Shown here piece after piece: positions 19,850 through 28,480 of a DNA stretch of 64,000 bases. This DNA is from Aedoeadaptatus nemausensis (GTDB taxonomy: Bacteria > Bacillota > Clostridia > Tissierellales > Peptoniphilaceae): positions 1-64,000 of the forward strand of contig NZ_CAIJCS010000019.1 in the NCBI RefSeq assembly GCF_903819165.1, read 5' to 3'. The position numbers and the translations under genes are program-made. Positions within the stretch are counted from its first letter, which is position 1. The number at the start of each line of letters is the position of its first letter. The notes under the pieces are model-generated. The model saw only the letters and a list, made by a program, of their open reading frames with translations, did not search any database and had not been told where the DNA came from.

Positions 19850-20614
19850 ATGGAGAGAAACCCCCGAACAATTCAATCCCTTGCCCGAGCTTTCGCTATT
19901 TTAGATTGCTTCGATTCTGTGCACCCGCGGCTCAGCATTACAGAAATCAGCGAAATCGTAAAATTAAATGTCAATACAACCCGCGGCCTCGTCAACACTC
20001 TGGTTCATTTTCAATATTTAAGCCGCGACGAGGAAGACAATGACTACCATCTGGGCCTCGCCTTTATTCCCAAGGCGAATTTGGTGGAAGAACAGTTTTT
20101 ATTCCATATCAAAAATAAAATCCAGCCGATGCTCAGAAAGTGGGCCAATGCCTACGGCTTAAGCGCCAGACTTAATATGATCGACGACGGCCAACTTATG
20201 ACCGTCTTTACGGAAGTGCCGGATAACTCTCGGTATATGATTATGACGCGCTCCCGAACCCCCTTCCCCCTCCACGCCACTGCGTCGGGGAAAGTCTACT
20301 TAGCTTCCCTCCCCGATTCCGTCGTTGAAACCTATATTAAAGATACCCGCCTCGTTCAGTACACGGACTTAACGATCACGGCGCCGGAGCAACTCCTCGG
20401 CGAAATCGATAGAATACGAGAGCGAGGCTACGCTTTGGAAATCGGCGAAATCAACGAAGGCATCGGCTCCATCGCCTTTCCCATTTTCGACAAGCGGAAG
20501 GAATGCATCGGCACTATTTCCCTCTCGGGAGCCAACGAGCAAATCTATGAAGAAGAAAAGGCTGCGGCCGAAACTCTTTCAAGCTACATCGACAGTTTAC
20601 AGCCCTTGGGCTAA
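19850..20614 (+). CDS. IclR-family transcriptional regulator
   Basis: A 254-residue regulator. An N-terminal winged helix-turn-helix (RTIQSLARAFAILDCF, then LSITEISEIVKLNVNTTRGL, about residues 5-60) is followed by the IclR effector domain with FPLHATASGKVYLASLP and EIGEINEGIGSIAFPIFD. IclR proteins bind small carboxylates or sugars; the ligand here is unknown. AGGAG lies 5 bases before the ATG, and a TATAAT at 19810-19815 is the likely -10. The convergent neighbour is a purine permease, so its target is not evident from context. Confidence 0.9.
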   Translation: MERNPRTIQSLARAFAILDCFDSVHPRLSITEISEIVKLNVNTTRGLVNTLVHFQYLSRDEEDNDYHLGLAFIPKANLVEEQFLFHIKNKIQPMLRKWANAYGLSARLNMIDDGQLMTVFTEVPDNSRYMIMTRSRTPFPLHATASGKVYLASLPDSVVETYIKDTRLVQYTDLTITAPEQLLGEIDRIRERGYALEIGEINEGIGSIAFPIFDKRKECIGTISLSGANEQIYEEEKAAAETLSSYIDSLQPLG

Positions 20615-20660
20615 AAAAATACCCTCCGGATAATCAAAGATAATCTCCCGGAGGGTGTTT
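20615..20660. terminator. Bidirectional terminator between the IclR gene and the purine permease
   Basis: Arms ACCCTCCGG (20621-20629) and CCGGAGGGT (20648-20656) are flanked by A runs on the left and T runs on the right, so it can serve both converging genes. Confidence 0.8.
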
Positions 20661-22088
20661 TTATGCCATGGCCAAATAAGCCATAAGTCCATAGTTTATA
20701 AGGAATAATATCGTAGCGGCGACCAAGATCGGGTGAAGCTCTTTTGCTTTTCCCTGTACGATTTTGACGATGCAGTAGAAAATAAAGCCTGCCGCAATAC
20801 CGTCGCTGATGGAGTAGCTGTAGCCCATGAAAATAGAGGCGAAGAAAGCGGGAACCGCCACTTCCAAGTCCGTCCATTCGATTTCTTTAAAGCTTGCACA
20901 CATCATGATTCCGACGATAATGAGTACCGGAGCCGTCGCTTGTGCCGGCACAAGGCCTGCCACCGGCGCGATAAAGATCGACGCGAGGAAGAGTGCGGCC
21001 GTTACTGTAGAGGTAAGGCCCGTACGTCCGCCGGCACCGATACCTGCGGCACTTTCAACAAAAGTCGTAGTGTTGCTCGTGCCGACGATAGAGCCGATGA
21101 CCGTCCCGACGGAATCGGCGAAAAGAGCTTTGTCCAGCTTGGATTTAAAGCCCGTGCTGTTTTGCATATTGTTAATATCGTCTTCACTAAAGATTCCCGT
21201 ACGACGACCGGTGCCGATAAAGGTCCCGAGGGTATCGAAGGTGTCGCTTAAGGAGAAGGCGAAAATCGTCATAAGGACGAGAGGAATTCGCGCGGGGTCG
21301 GTAAAGAGCCCGATTAAGCCTTCCCTACCCAAGGCCACTCCGAAAACCGTGGAAAGATCTTGGAAGGAACTTGCCACCGTCGGCGTTTCGGAAAGAGCGG
21401 AAAGATCCACGACGCCGAAGGGAATGCCCAAGAGAGTCGTAGCGGCGATACTGATAATAATGGCACCTCGAACATTTTTAATCACGAGGATCACCGTAAT
21501 AATAATACCGATTATAGCGAGTAACACGCCGGGATCGCTGAAGCTTACAAGACTCGGCACAGCAGCCGACGATCCGACAATAGTACCGCCGTCGAGGGCT
21601 TGATAGGTGCCCGGGTCCAAAGTAAAGCTTAAAAGACCGCTGTTTTTAATGCCGATATAGGCGATGAAGACGCCGATACCGCCGCTGATAGCGTGTTGCA
21701 GGGACTCGGGAATGGCCGTAATGATCATTTTACGTACTTTTGTAACCGTAATCAGAACATTAATCACGCCGCACAAAAATACCATGCCCAGGGCTTCCTT
21801 CCAGCTGAAACCTAAGCCGAAGACGACAGTATAGGTGAAAAAGGCGTTGAGCCCCATGCCCGGCGCTAAGGCGTAAGGTACATTGGCAAAGAGTCCCATG
21901 ACCAAAGTGGAAACCACTGTAGCGATAATGGTGGCCAAGAAGACGGCGCCCCAGGGAATGCCCGTTTGGGAAAGAATAGCGGGGTTTACGAAAATAATAT
22001 AGCTCATGGCGAAGAAAGTGGTAACGCCGGCGAGCACTTCCGTGGAAACGTCCGTATTGTTTTCCCGAAGTTTAAAGAATGATTCCAT
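20661..22088 (-). CDS. NCS2-family purine permease (AzgA/PbuG type)
   Basis: A 475-residue membrane protein with about 13 hydrophobic segments. The start NNTDVSTEVLAGVTTFFAMSYI and IPWGAVFLATIIA, the ALAPGMGLNAFFTY motif near residues 73-86, and DTLGTFIGTGRRTG place it in the AzgA-like branch that imports hypoxanthine, guanine or adenine with protons. I cannot tell which base it prefers. It carries its own AGGAGG site. With the lone purC and the CodA-like deaminase nearby, it fits nucleobase salvage. Confidence 0.9.
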   Translation of the reverse strand: MESFFKLRENNTDVSTEVLAGVTTFFAMSYIIFVNPAILSQTGIPWGAVFLATIIATVVSTLVMGLFANVPYALAPGMGLNAFFTYTVVFGLGFSWKEALGMVFLCGVINVLITVTKVRKMIITAIPESLQHAISGGIGVFIAYIGIKNSGLLSFTLDPGTYQALDGGTIVGSSAAVPSLVSFSDPGVLLAIIGIIITVILVIKNVRGAIIISIAATTLLGIPFGVVDLSALSETPTVASSFQDLSTVFGVALGREGLIGLFTDPARIPLVLMTIFAFSLSDTFDTLGTFIGTGRRTGIFSEDDINNMQNSTGFKSKLDKALFADSVGTVIGSIVGTSNTTTFVESAAGIGAGGRTGLTSTVTAALFLASIFIAPVAGLVPAQATAPVLIIVGIMMCASFKEIEWTDLEVAVPAFFASIFMGYSYSISDGIAAGFIFYCIVKIVQGKAKELHPILVAATILFLINYGLMAYLAMA

Positions 22089-22140
22089 GTTTTCCTCCTT
22101 ATAAAATAAATACCTCGTTAGTATATCACGACTGAAGACT

Positions 22141-22470
22141 TTAGAGGAATACTTGTTGAATCAAAATCATGTATACCGCCGTCCCCGCCACAATGGAAAG
22201 AATAGATTTCCTCTTCCACAAATAACTTCCCGCCGTTACGAGACTCGCGATGGTCAGAGGCATAAAGCCCGACAAACTGTCGAATTTTATGGTGCGTAAG
22301 CAATAGACCACGAGTAAGGCCATCATGGAATAGGGCAGGAGATTCCCCAAGTCCCTCACGATTTTTGGGATCGTATCTCGCCGAGAAAAGAAAAACAGGG
22401 GGAACATGCGGATGCCGAAGGTAATGGCGGCCACAATGCCGATGGCGATATACACTTCTTTAGTTGACAT
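22141..22470 (-). CDS. azlD: Branched-chain amino acid exporter small subunit AzlD
   Basis: A 109-residue membrane protein with four hydrophobic segments and the AzlD features GIRMFPLFFFSRRD and LLPYSMMALLVVYCL. AzlD works with AzlC as an efflux system for branched-chain amino acids or their analogues. Its start overlaps the azlC stop by 11 bases, which indicates coupled translation. Confidence 0.92.
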   Translation of the reverse strand: MSTKEVYIAIGIVAAITFGIRMFPLFFFSRRDTIPKIVRDLGNLLPYSMMALLVVYCLRTIKFDSLSGFMPLTIASLVTAGSYLWKRKSILSIVAGTAVYMILIQQVFL

Positions 22471-23137
22471 ATTTCCTCCTGTAGTAAAGATTTCCGATTA
22501 ATATAACGATCATGGCAGGCAAAATAAAATTATCCGAACCGAATACGAGGACGGCAATAAGGGACGCACCCATGCCTAAAATCGCCGGGAAGTGGTGATC
22601 CGTTCCCTTCCACTGCTCGATAAAAGTGGTAATAAACAGAGCCGTCATCATAAATTCGATGCCCTCCACATTAATGGGAATGACGCTCCCGAGGAGGGCT
22701 CCTAAAAGGGTGCCGAGAACCCAATAGCTGAAGTTCAAAAGGCCCATGGCGAACATATCGTCGGGCGTGGCCATGCCGCCGTCTTCTCCCGTGCTGATGT
22801 AGAGAGAGAAAGTTTCGTCGCTGCAAAAATGAGTGATCAGGATTTTCTTCCACCGGGGTTCCCCTTCCAAGGGATTTAAAAGGGATATGGTGTAAAATAA
22901 ATATCTTAAGTTTATGGACAGCGCCAAAATAATAAGTTCGATCACTGCCAGTGGTTGAGCGAATAAACTTACCATGGCAAATTGCATGGCTCCGGCACAA
23001 ATCCCCCCACTCATTAAAACACTTACTAATGTGGAGCGGCCCACCGATCGAATTAAAACGCCGAAGCCCATCCCCATAAGCAAGTAGCTGATCAATAAAG
23101 GAATGGTCTTCGGAAAGACCTTTTTAAACTCCCTCAT
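22460..23137 (-). CDS. azlC: Branched-chain amino acid exporter large subunit AzlC
   Basis: A 225-residue polytopic membrane protein. Features of the AzlC family include PLLISYLLMGMGFGVL near residue 13, GICAGAMQFAMVSL near 45, and LSINLRYLFYTISLL near 74. It is the main subunit of the AzlCD exporter. AGGAGGAGG precedes the ATG, and an extended TGTATAAT -10 lies at 23175-23180. No regulator such as AzlB is adjacent. Confidence 0.92.
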   Translation of the reverse strand: MREFKKVFPKTIPLLISYLLMGMGFGVLIRSVGRSTLVSVLMSGGICAGAMQFAMVSLFAQPLAVIELIILALSINLRYLFYTISLLNPLEGEPRWKKILITHFCSDETFSLYISTGEDGGMATPDDMFAMGLLNFSYWVLGTLLGALLGSVIPINVEGIEFMMTALFITTFIEQWKGTDHHFPAILGMGASLIAVLVFGSDNFILPAMIVILIGNLYYRRKYVN

Positions 23138-23337
23138 ACTACCTCCTCCTACTTTCTTTCTGTCTCATGAAATGATTATACACGTTTTCATAATAAAAGA
23201 GAAGAAAACGGCTAAATTTCAACGCTTTATCGGGGTACCCCGCTATCGATGCTACGACATTTTCCACTTCTTAACTACAAAAAAATCACTTACTTTTTAT
23301 GGTTTCCACAATGTTTCCATGCCTCATAAAGTTCTCC

Positions 23338-23376
23338 ATACAAAAAGCCCCCATCCCGGAGGATGAGGGCTTTTTA
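23338..23376 (-). terminator. rplL terminator
   Basis: The strong hairpin GCCCCCATCCC/GGATGAGGGC, followed on the minus strand by TTTTTG, lies 12 bp after the rplL stop. The 160 bp between it and azlC hold a perfect 12-bp palindrome (23231-23242) but no gene I can support. Confidence 0.85.
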
Positions 23377-23387
23377 ATAAGCAAAAC

Positions 23388-23777
23388 TTATTTTACTTCT
23401 ACAGTTGCGCCGACTTCTTCTAATTTAGCTTTGATTTCGTCAGCTTCTTCTTTGTTAGCGCCTTCTTTAACGGGCTTCGGAGCACCGTCAACTAAAGCTT
23501 TAGCGTCTTTTAAGCCAAGGCCGGTGACGTCTTTAACAACTTTGATAACCTTAACTTTTTCTTGACCTGCAGATTCAAGAATAACGTCGAATTCAGATTT
23601 TTCTTCGCCGCCTGCAGCAGGTGCGCCTGCTGCGGGTGCGCCTGCTGCTGCAACAGCAACGGGAGCTTGTGCGCTTACGCCGAATTCTTCTTCTAATTCG
23701 CTAACTAAGTCAGCAAGTTCGATAACGGTTAAATTTTTGATCTCTTCAATAAGAGCGGTTACTTTTTCAGATGCCAT
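23388..23777 (-). CDS. rplL: 50S ribosomal protein L7/L12
   Basis: A 129-residue stalk protein that recruits translation factors. It has the N-terminal dimerisation domain ([20 protein letters not shown]), an Ala/Gly-rich hinge near residues 38-58, and the C-terminal domain ending in [14 protein letters not shown]. It follows rplJ by 29 bp with its own AGGAGG-like site, as needed for four copies per ribosome. Confidence 0.98.
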   Translation of the reverse strand: MASEKVTALIEEIKNLTVIELADLVSELEEEFGVSAQAPVAVAAAGAPAAGAPAAGGEEKSEFDVILESAGQEKVKVIKVVKDVTGLGLKDAKALVDGAPKPVKEGANKEEADEIKAKLEEVGATVEVK

Positions 23778-23806
23778 GTTATATTACCTCCATGTAATTG
23801 ATGCCC

Positions 23807-24343
23807 TTAGGCAGTTTCTTCTTCTTTCTTTTCACGAATTTGATCAAGCGCAACGGCGAGACCTCTGATGTTTCCGGAAAGGACAGTTGCAAGTCCTTGG
23901 ATCGGAGCGTTTAAGCTGCCAAGCAAGTGTGCAACGAGAACTTCGCGGCTCGGTAGTTTTGCAAGCGCCTTAACTTCTTCAACACTTACGAGTTTACCGT
24001 CTAACACGCCGGCTTTAAGTTCCAAGCGATCGTTGTCTTCGGCAAAGTCATGAAGAATTTTAGCCGGTTGAACGGCGTCTTCAATGCCAAATGCGATGGC
24101 CGTCGGGCCTGCGAGGAATTCCTCTACGCCTTCGATGCCTAAATCGCCAAATGCACGTTTCAGCATGGTGTTTTTGTACACCTTGTAATCTACGCCGTTT
24201 TCGCGAAGATTCTTTCTGAGTTCGGTCACTTCAGCAACGTTTAAGCCTTTGTTGTCGACGAAAACAATCGATTGAGACTTCTCGATTTTTTCTTTAATCT
24301 CGTTGACGAGATTAATTTTCGATTGGAGTAGCTCTTCTTTCAC
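23807..24343 (-). CDS. rplJ: 50S ribosomal protein L10
   Basis: A 178-residue L10 that anchors L7/L12 dimers to the 23S rRNA stalk base. Residues SQSIVFVDNKGLNVAEVTELR, GVDYKVYKNTMLKRA and LLGSLNAPIQGLATVL follow the family pattern, and the charged C-terminal helix binds L12. The L10-L12 complex represses its own message in other bacteria, and a matching leader is present at 24380-24465. The gene is unusually separated from rplKA and from rpoBC. Confidence 0.98.
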   Translation of the reverse strand: MKEELLQSKINLVNEIKEKIEKSQSIVFVDNKGLNVAEVTELRKNLRENGVDYKVYKNTMLKRAFGDLGIEGVEEFLAGPTAIAFGIEDAVQPAKILHDFAEDNDRLELKAGVLDGKLVSVEEVKALAKLPSREVLVAHLLGSLNAPIQGLATVLSGNIRGLAVALDQIREKKEEETA

Positions 24344-24379
24344 AGATTCACCTCCTCATTTTTTACAATAAAAAATCAC

Positions 24380-24465
24380 ATTGCAGACACAATGCGAGTA
24401 CTAAAATCAGATTCAGTCACCTCGGCAGGAAATTAAGGCGAACCACCTGCTGTCTGCGGTTTTAA
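24380..24465 (-). ncRNA. Ribosomal protein L10 leader
   Basis: The minus strand shows the conserved leader core: CCGCAGACAGCAGGTGG, then a short loop, then TTAATTTCCTGCCGAGGTGA, then a further stem with GCATTGTGTCTGCAATGTG. The CAGGTGG and CCTGCCGAGG strands form the kink-turn-like binding site for the L10-L12 complex. It lies between the promoter at 24473-24501 and the rplJ start. Confidence 0.9.
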
Positions 24466-24472
24466 CTACTAC

Positions 24473-24501
24473 ATAGTACCAAAGAAGGCCTTTGTTGTAA
24501 A
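24473..24501 (-). promoter_or_regulatory. rplJ promoter
   Basis: On the minus strand TTTACA (24496-24501), a 17-bp spacer and TACTAT (24473-24478) make a good sigma-A promoter just upstream of the L10 leader. The -35 lies inside the loop of the terminator of the preceding flavoprotein gene. Confidence 0.7.
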
Positions 24502-24508
24502 GGCCTTT
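24484..24508 (-). terminator. Terminator of the HI0933-type flavoprotein gene
   Basis: The hairpin AAGGCCTTT-GTTGT-AAAGGCCTT lies 14 bp after the stop and overlaps the rplJ promoter. The T run after the stem on the minus strand is short (CTTCTTT), so termination may be partial. Confidence 0.55.
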
Positions 24509-24521
24509 TCTCCATTTTATT

Positions 24522-25724
24522 TTATTTTTTTAAAATCGATTCCGCCACGCGGTGCGCTCCCGCCATGGCCCAGTGGATATTATAACCGCCGCAGTCTCCG
24601 TCCACATCTAAAACCTCGCCCATGGCGTAAAGCCCGGGCACGAGTTTTGATTCGAGATGGTCGGTAAAATCGTCGATACGAATGCCGCCGCAGGTAACTT
24701 GGGCGTAATCAAAACCCCTTACACCTTCTACATCTAAAGTAAAATCGAATAGCAGATCTAAAAGCTTGGAGCGCAAATCGAAATCCAACGAATCCATCAT
24801 AGCGTCGCCCTTAAGGCCGCATTCTTTTAAGATCACGTGGACCCATTTCTTCGAAACCACACCTTCTAAAAAAGATTCCACCCTATCGGGAAGATAACTC
24901 CGCCCTTCCAGATAATCTCGGTAATTTTCCGCCTGGTCTAAATGATTGAGCATGGGAAAAGACACTTCGTAGCGCCCGGGCGATTCCCCGACTTTCCGGG
25001 CAAGATCCAGTACCGGCGGGCCGCTTACCCCGTCCCTCGCCAACAAGATTTCGCCCTTTCGGCGATCGATTTCTTTTCCGTCTTTTAAAAGCGCAATCTC
25101 CCCTTCGACCTTCGTGCCGCTTAAGTGAGCGAGATAGGGAGACTTACATAGAAGGGCGGAAATTCCCGGGAAGGTGCGCGTCCTCTTATGTCCGAAATCT
25201 TCCAGTAGGCCATAGCCCTTGCCGTCGCTTCCCGAATCGGGCATGGCGAGGCCGCCGGTGGCCACCACCACGGAATCGGCTCTGTAAGTTTTTTCATTGC
25301 TGTGAATTAAAAAGCCCTTTTTGCTCTTTTCGATCTTCGAGATAAAGGCATCGGTCACTTCCACGCCGCCCCACTCCGAAAAGCGTCGTCTCAAAGCATT
25401 GAGCACCGTCTGAGATTGAAGGGTGCGGGGGTAAAGCTTGCCCCGATCTTCCTCCACCAAGTCGATTCCCAAGCTTTCAAAAAAAAGATCCCGTACCTCG
25501 GGAGAGAAAGACTTCGTCGGATCGAAGGATAGTTTTCCCTCACTGTGAAAATGACAAATATCCAGATCTACATTGCTGACATTAGCCCGGCCGTTTCCCG
25601 TGGCCAGGAGCTTTTTGCCTACTCTGTTTTTACGCTCGTAAATCGTAACCTCCAGGCCTTCTCTCGCCAAGAGCACACCTAAACTTAAGCCGCTGACGCC
25701 GCCTCCGATAATGCCGACAGACAT
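24522..25724 (-). CDS. HI0933-family FAD-dependent oxidoreductase
   Basis: A 400-residue flavoprotein. An N-terminal Rossmann motif GGGVSGLSLGVLLAREGLEV leads into YERKNRVGKKLLATGNGR, followed by GRANVSN. VVVATGGLAMPDSGSDG is near residue 155, and the end has GLYAMGEVLDVDGDCGGYN with NIHWAMAGAHRVA. This is the HI0933/BaiN family; some members reduce bile-acid intermediates and others are uncharacterised, so no substrate is assigned. It stands alone, divergent from pepT. Confidence 0.85.
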   Translation of the reverse strand: MSVGIIGGGVSGLSLGVLLAREGLEVTIYERKNRVGKKLLATGNGRANVSNVDLDICHFHSEGKLSFDPTKSFSPEVRDLFFESLGIDLVEEDRGKLYPRTLQSQTVLNALRRRFSEWGGVEVTDAFISKIEKSKKGFLIHSNEKTYRADSVVVATGGLAMPDSGSDGKGYGLLEDFGHKRTRTFPGISALLCKSPYLAHLSGTKVEGEIALLKDGKEIDRRKGEILLARDGVSGPPVLDLARKVGESPGRYEVSFPMLNHLDQAENYRDYLEGRSYLPDRVESFLEGVVSKKWVHVILKECGLKGDAMMDSLDFDLRSKLLDLLFDFTLDVEGVRGFDYAQVTCGGIRIDDFTDHLESKLVPGLYAMGEVLDVDGDCGGYNIHWAMAGAHRVAESILKK

Positions 25725-25754
25725 GGCGCACCTCCTTTCAAATTAATGCGAGTA

Positions 25755-25772
25755 TAGCACGTGATTGTGCTA
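25755..25772. promoter_or_regulatory. Inverted repeat overlapping the pepT promoter
   Basis: TAGCAC-N6-GTGCTA (25755-25760 and 25767-25772) abuts the likely -10 TACAAT (25771-25776) of pepT. An operator is inferred from its position only; the regulator is unknown. Confidence 0.4.
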
Positions 25773-25800
25773 CAATACAAGGTAGATCAAAGGAGGTATT

Positions 25801-27018
25801 ATGAATATTACAGAACGTTTGACAAAATACGTAAAGGTCTATACTACAAGTGATGAAAACTCCAAAACTTTCCCCTCGACAAAGCGCCAATTCGATTTGG
25901 CTCATATCCTCGTCGACGAATTGAAGGAACTGGGTCTAAGCGACGCCGCCGTGGACGAATACGGCTACGTTACCGCCCACTTGGAAGGTAATACGGACAA
26001 AAAAATGCCCACATTGGGTTTACTTTCCCACATGGACACCTCCCCTGCCGCCAAGGGCGAAAATGTAAATCCCCGGGTCATCCGCTATGAAGGCGGCGAC
26101 ATCGTACTCAATAAAGAGAAAAACATCGTCCTTTCCCCGGAAGATTTCCCCGCCCTAGACGACGTGGTGGGCCTCGATCTTATGGTCACCGACGGCACCA
26201 CCCTTTTAGGCGCCGACGACAAGGCCGGCATCGCCATTATTATGGATACACTAAAGACCATTATCGAAAAAGATCTTCCCCACGGCCCTCTCGCCATCGG
26301 CTTTACACCCGATGAGGAAATCGGCCGAGGCGTCGATAAATTCGACGTAGAAAAATTCGGCGCCGATATCGCCTTTACCCTCGACGGCTCCCGCCTGGGC
26401 GAAGTGCAATACGAATGCTTCCACGCCGTAAGCGGCAAGGTGGACATTCAAGGAAAGAGCGTCCACCCGGGATCGGCAAAAGATAAAATGATCAACGCCA
26501 TTTCCCTCGGCATGGAACTGGACGGTATGCTTCCCGAACAAATGCGCCCGCAATATACCGAAGGTTACGAAGGTTTCTTCCACCTGGATCAATTCCGGGG
26601 CAATGTGGAAGAGGCGGAAATGATTTATATCCTCAGGGATTTCGATGCGAAAAAAGTAGAAAAAATGTGTACGATTTTTGAATCCGCCGTCGATTTCCTC
26701 AATACGAAATACGGCGATCGCATTAAACTCACATTAGAAGAATCCTATCGCAATATGCGCGAAAAAATCGAACCTCATATGGATTTAATCGATCTTTGCG
26801 TCGAAGTTATGAAAGAAGAAGGCATCGAGCCCATCGTCGAGCCCATTCGCGGCGGCACCGACGGCAGCAAGCTTTCCTGGATGGGACTTCCCACACCGAA
26901 TATCTTTACAGGCGGCATGAACTTCCACGGCCCCTACGAATACATTCCCATTCAACACATGGAAAAATCCAGAGACTTCCTCGTAAGCCTCCTTCAAGCC
27001 ATGGAAAAACGAGCATAA
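25801..27018 (+). CDS. pepT: Peptidase T (tripeptide aminopeptidase)
   Basis: A 405-residue M20-family zinc aminopeptidase that removes the N-terminal residue from tripeptides. Zinc ligands and catalytic residues are visible in LLSHMDTSPA (about 77-86), GADDKAG (about 139-145) and DEEIGRGVD (about 174-182), and the end has IRGGTDGSKLSWMGLPTPN. Length matches the family. AAAGGAGG precedes the ATG. It is a single-gene unit with a terminator, fitting an amino-acid-fermenting lifestyle. Confidence 0.96.
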   Translation: MNITERLTKYVKVYTTSDENSKTFPSTKRQFDLAHILVDELKELGLSDAAVDEYGYVTAHLEGNTDKKMPTLGLLSHMDTSPAAKGENVNPRVIRYEGGDIVLNKEKNIVLSPEDFPALDDVVGLDLMVTDGTTLLGADDKAGIAIIMDTLKTIIEKDLPHGPLAIGFTPDEEIGRGVDKFDVEKFGADIAFTLDGSRLGEVQYECFHAVSGKVDIQGKSVHPGSAKDKMINAISLGMELDGMLPEQMRPQYTEGYEGFFHLDQFRGNVEEAEMIYILRDFDAKKVEKMCTIFESAVDFLNTKYGDRIKLTLEESYRNMREKIEPHMDLIDLCVEVMKEEGIEPIVEPIRGGTDGSKLSWMGLPTPNIFTGGMNFHGPYEYIPIQHMEKSRDFLVSLLQAMEKRA

Positions 27019-27030
27019 ATTTACCCAACA

Positions 27031-27058
27031 GAAAACCCTCGCCAAGCGAGGGTTTTTG
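27031..27058 (+). terminator. pepT terminator
   Basis: AAACCCTCGC-CAA-GCGAGGGTTTTT lies 14 bp after the pepT stop. It also faces the end of the convergent SLH gene. Confidence 0.85.
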
Positions 27059-27063
27059 TGTGC

Positions 27064-28467
27064 CTATAGATTTTTTATGAAAAACTTTTTATTGTCCAGC
27101 TTATAAAGAGTTTGAGCAATTTCAGATCGTTTGATCTTATCTAATGGCTTTAAGTTCTTATTTTCATCCCCGTTTAAAATTTTTTCATAACTTGCCCAAG
27201 TCATTGCTTCGATGGCATAGGGGCTGATCCTACTCTTATCGCCGAAAAAAACCAACGGACTTCCTTGGACTTCCACTTTCGTAGACTTCTTGATGTATCG
27301 ATACATGATCGTCATCGCTTGTTCTCTTGAAACAGGATCATTGGGTCCGAAGTTACCGTCACCATACCCGCTGACAACACCATTTTCGTATGCCCAATTG
27401 ACGGCATCCGTATACCACTGGTTCCCTTGCACATCTTTAAAGAAGCTTTCCCTTCCGGTACTCTTATTGCCATCTATATTGTAGATAATTTGCGCTAATT
27501 GAGCTCTTGAAAGATTTTCTTCCGGTGAAAAAAGTCTACTGCCGGTTCCTGTCATAAAAGAGTTCTGAACTACATGTTGGACAGCGCGATAGTACCAGTC
27601 CGTCTCGCGTACATCATTGAAATGCTCGATGCGATAAATCTCCATATCTGACTCAATCTCCGGCTCTTCTTTTCTTTTCTCTTCAACAATTGGAATAGGC
27701 ATAGGTTTCTTAGCGCTAATCGCAATTTTTTCTTTGATAGTATCCAATGCAATTTTCATTTCGTCCGGATCAAAATGTACAAAATAGAGACCGGCATTTT
27801 GTAAATTATTAAAAAGAACCTCCGTCATGCTTCTCGTTTGATTTAAATAAAAGAGCTCGTCGTACTCATCTCCATCTTCTAAAACATAAAGAGGTGTTCT
27901 AGTTCTAATTACATATACATCGGTATCCGGTTTAAATCTACTCGTTAATTCTTTCGCCGATGAATAAATTCCGAGCATATGCTCATTCGCAATTTTTTGA
28001 AAGTCTTGATCCGAAGAACTGTCAAAAGATACATCGCTTAACCCTCCGTCGTTATCGATAAAAACAACGACTTGTTTAAAATTAGGGTTTTCCCTCTTTT
28101 GCAGTTCAATTACTTTTTCCATATTACTCGTTAAATCTAAAGGCTTTTCATCTTCCTTATCCGTTGACAATACATGAACATCATCAAAGACACTCGCTTC
28201 TTTTATAAGCCTTTGCTCCTCGTAGCTATTGCTGATGACCAAGCTGACTCTGTTTACAGGATTTTTTCTTTTAAGATCTCGTGCAAAGTCTTGTATATGT
28301 GTTTCTATGGAATCATTATACAGCTCCAAGGCTCCGGAATTTACCAATAAATAGACATGGCTACCTTCGTAATTATTCTCATTATTTGCATAGACTCTCG
28401 GAGTAATAACAAAGAATAACAATCCGATTAGAGCGATTGACCTCCATCTTTTTAAAATCTTGGACAA
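27064..28467 (-). CDS. Secreted S-layer-homology protein with a VWA-like N-terminal region
   Basis: A 467-residue exported protein. The signal peptide is at about residues 1-27 (IALIGLLFFVITPRVYA). Then comes an alpha/beta region that looks like a degenerate von Willebrand A fold (VYLLVNSGALELYND, later VVVFIDNDGG), in which the metal-site DxSxS is not intact. From about residue 285 three SLH repeats follow (FNDVRETDWYYRAVQ, FKDVQGNQWYTDAVNWAYE and the FGDKSRISPYAIEAMTWA repeat), which anchor proteins to cell-wall polymers. The start is TTG, with AAAGGAGG 7 bases upstream lying just after the stop of the preceding gene. It is AT-richer than its neighbours. Function unknown. Confidence 0.85.
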   Translation of the reverse strand: MSKILKRWRSIALIGLLFFVITPRVYANNENNYEGSHVYLLVNSGALELYNDSIETHIQDFARDLKRKNPVNRVSLVISNSYEEQRLIKEASVFDDVHVLSTDKEDEKPLDLTSNMEKVIELQKRENPNFKQVVVFIDNDGGLSDVSFDSSSDQDFQKIANEHMLGIYSSAKELTSRFKPDTDVYVIRTRTPLYVLEDGDEYDELFYLNQTRSMTEVLFNNLQNAGLYFVHFDPDEMKIALDTIKEKIAISAKKPMPIPIVEEKRKEEPEIESDMEIYRIEHFNDVRETDWYYRAVQHVVQNSFMTGTGSRLFSPEENLSRAQLAQIIYNIDGNKSTGRESFFKDVQGNQWYTDAVNWAYENGVVSGYGDGNFGPNDPVSREQAMTIMYRYIKKSTKVEVQGSPLVFFGDKSRISPYAIEAMTWASYEKILNGDENKNLKPLDKIKRSEIAQTLYKLDNKKFFIKNL

Positions 28468-28480
28468 TAGAATACCTCCT

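Noticed and set aside
20827-21603. 258-codon frame antisense to the purine permease
   Set aside because: Low-complexity translation mirroring a membrane protein on the other strand; no ribosome site.
23231-23242. Perfect palindrome CGGGGTACCCCG between azlC and rplL
   Set aside because: It is isolated, far from either start codon, with no second copy seen; too little to call an operator.
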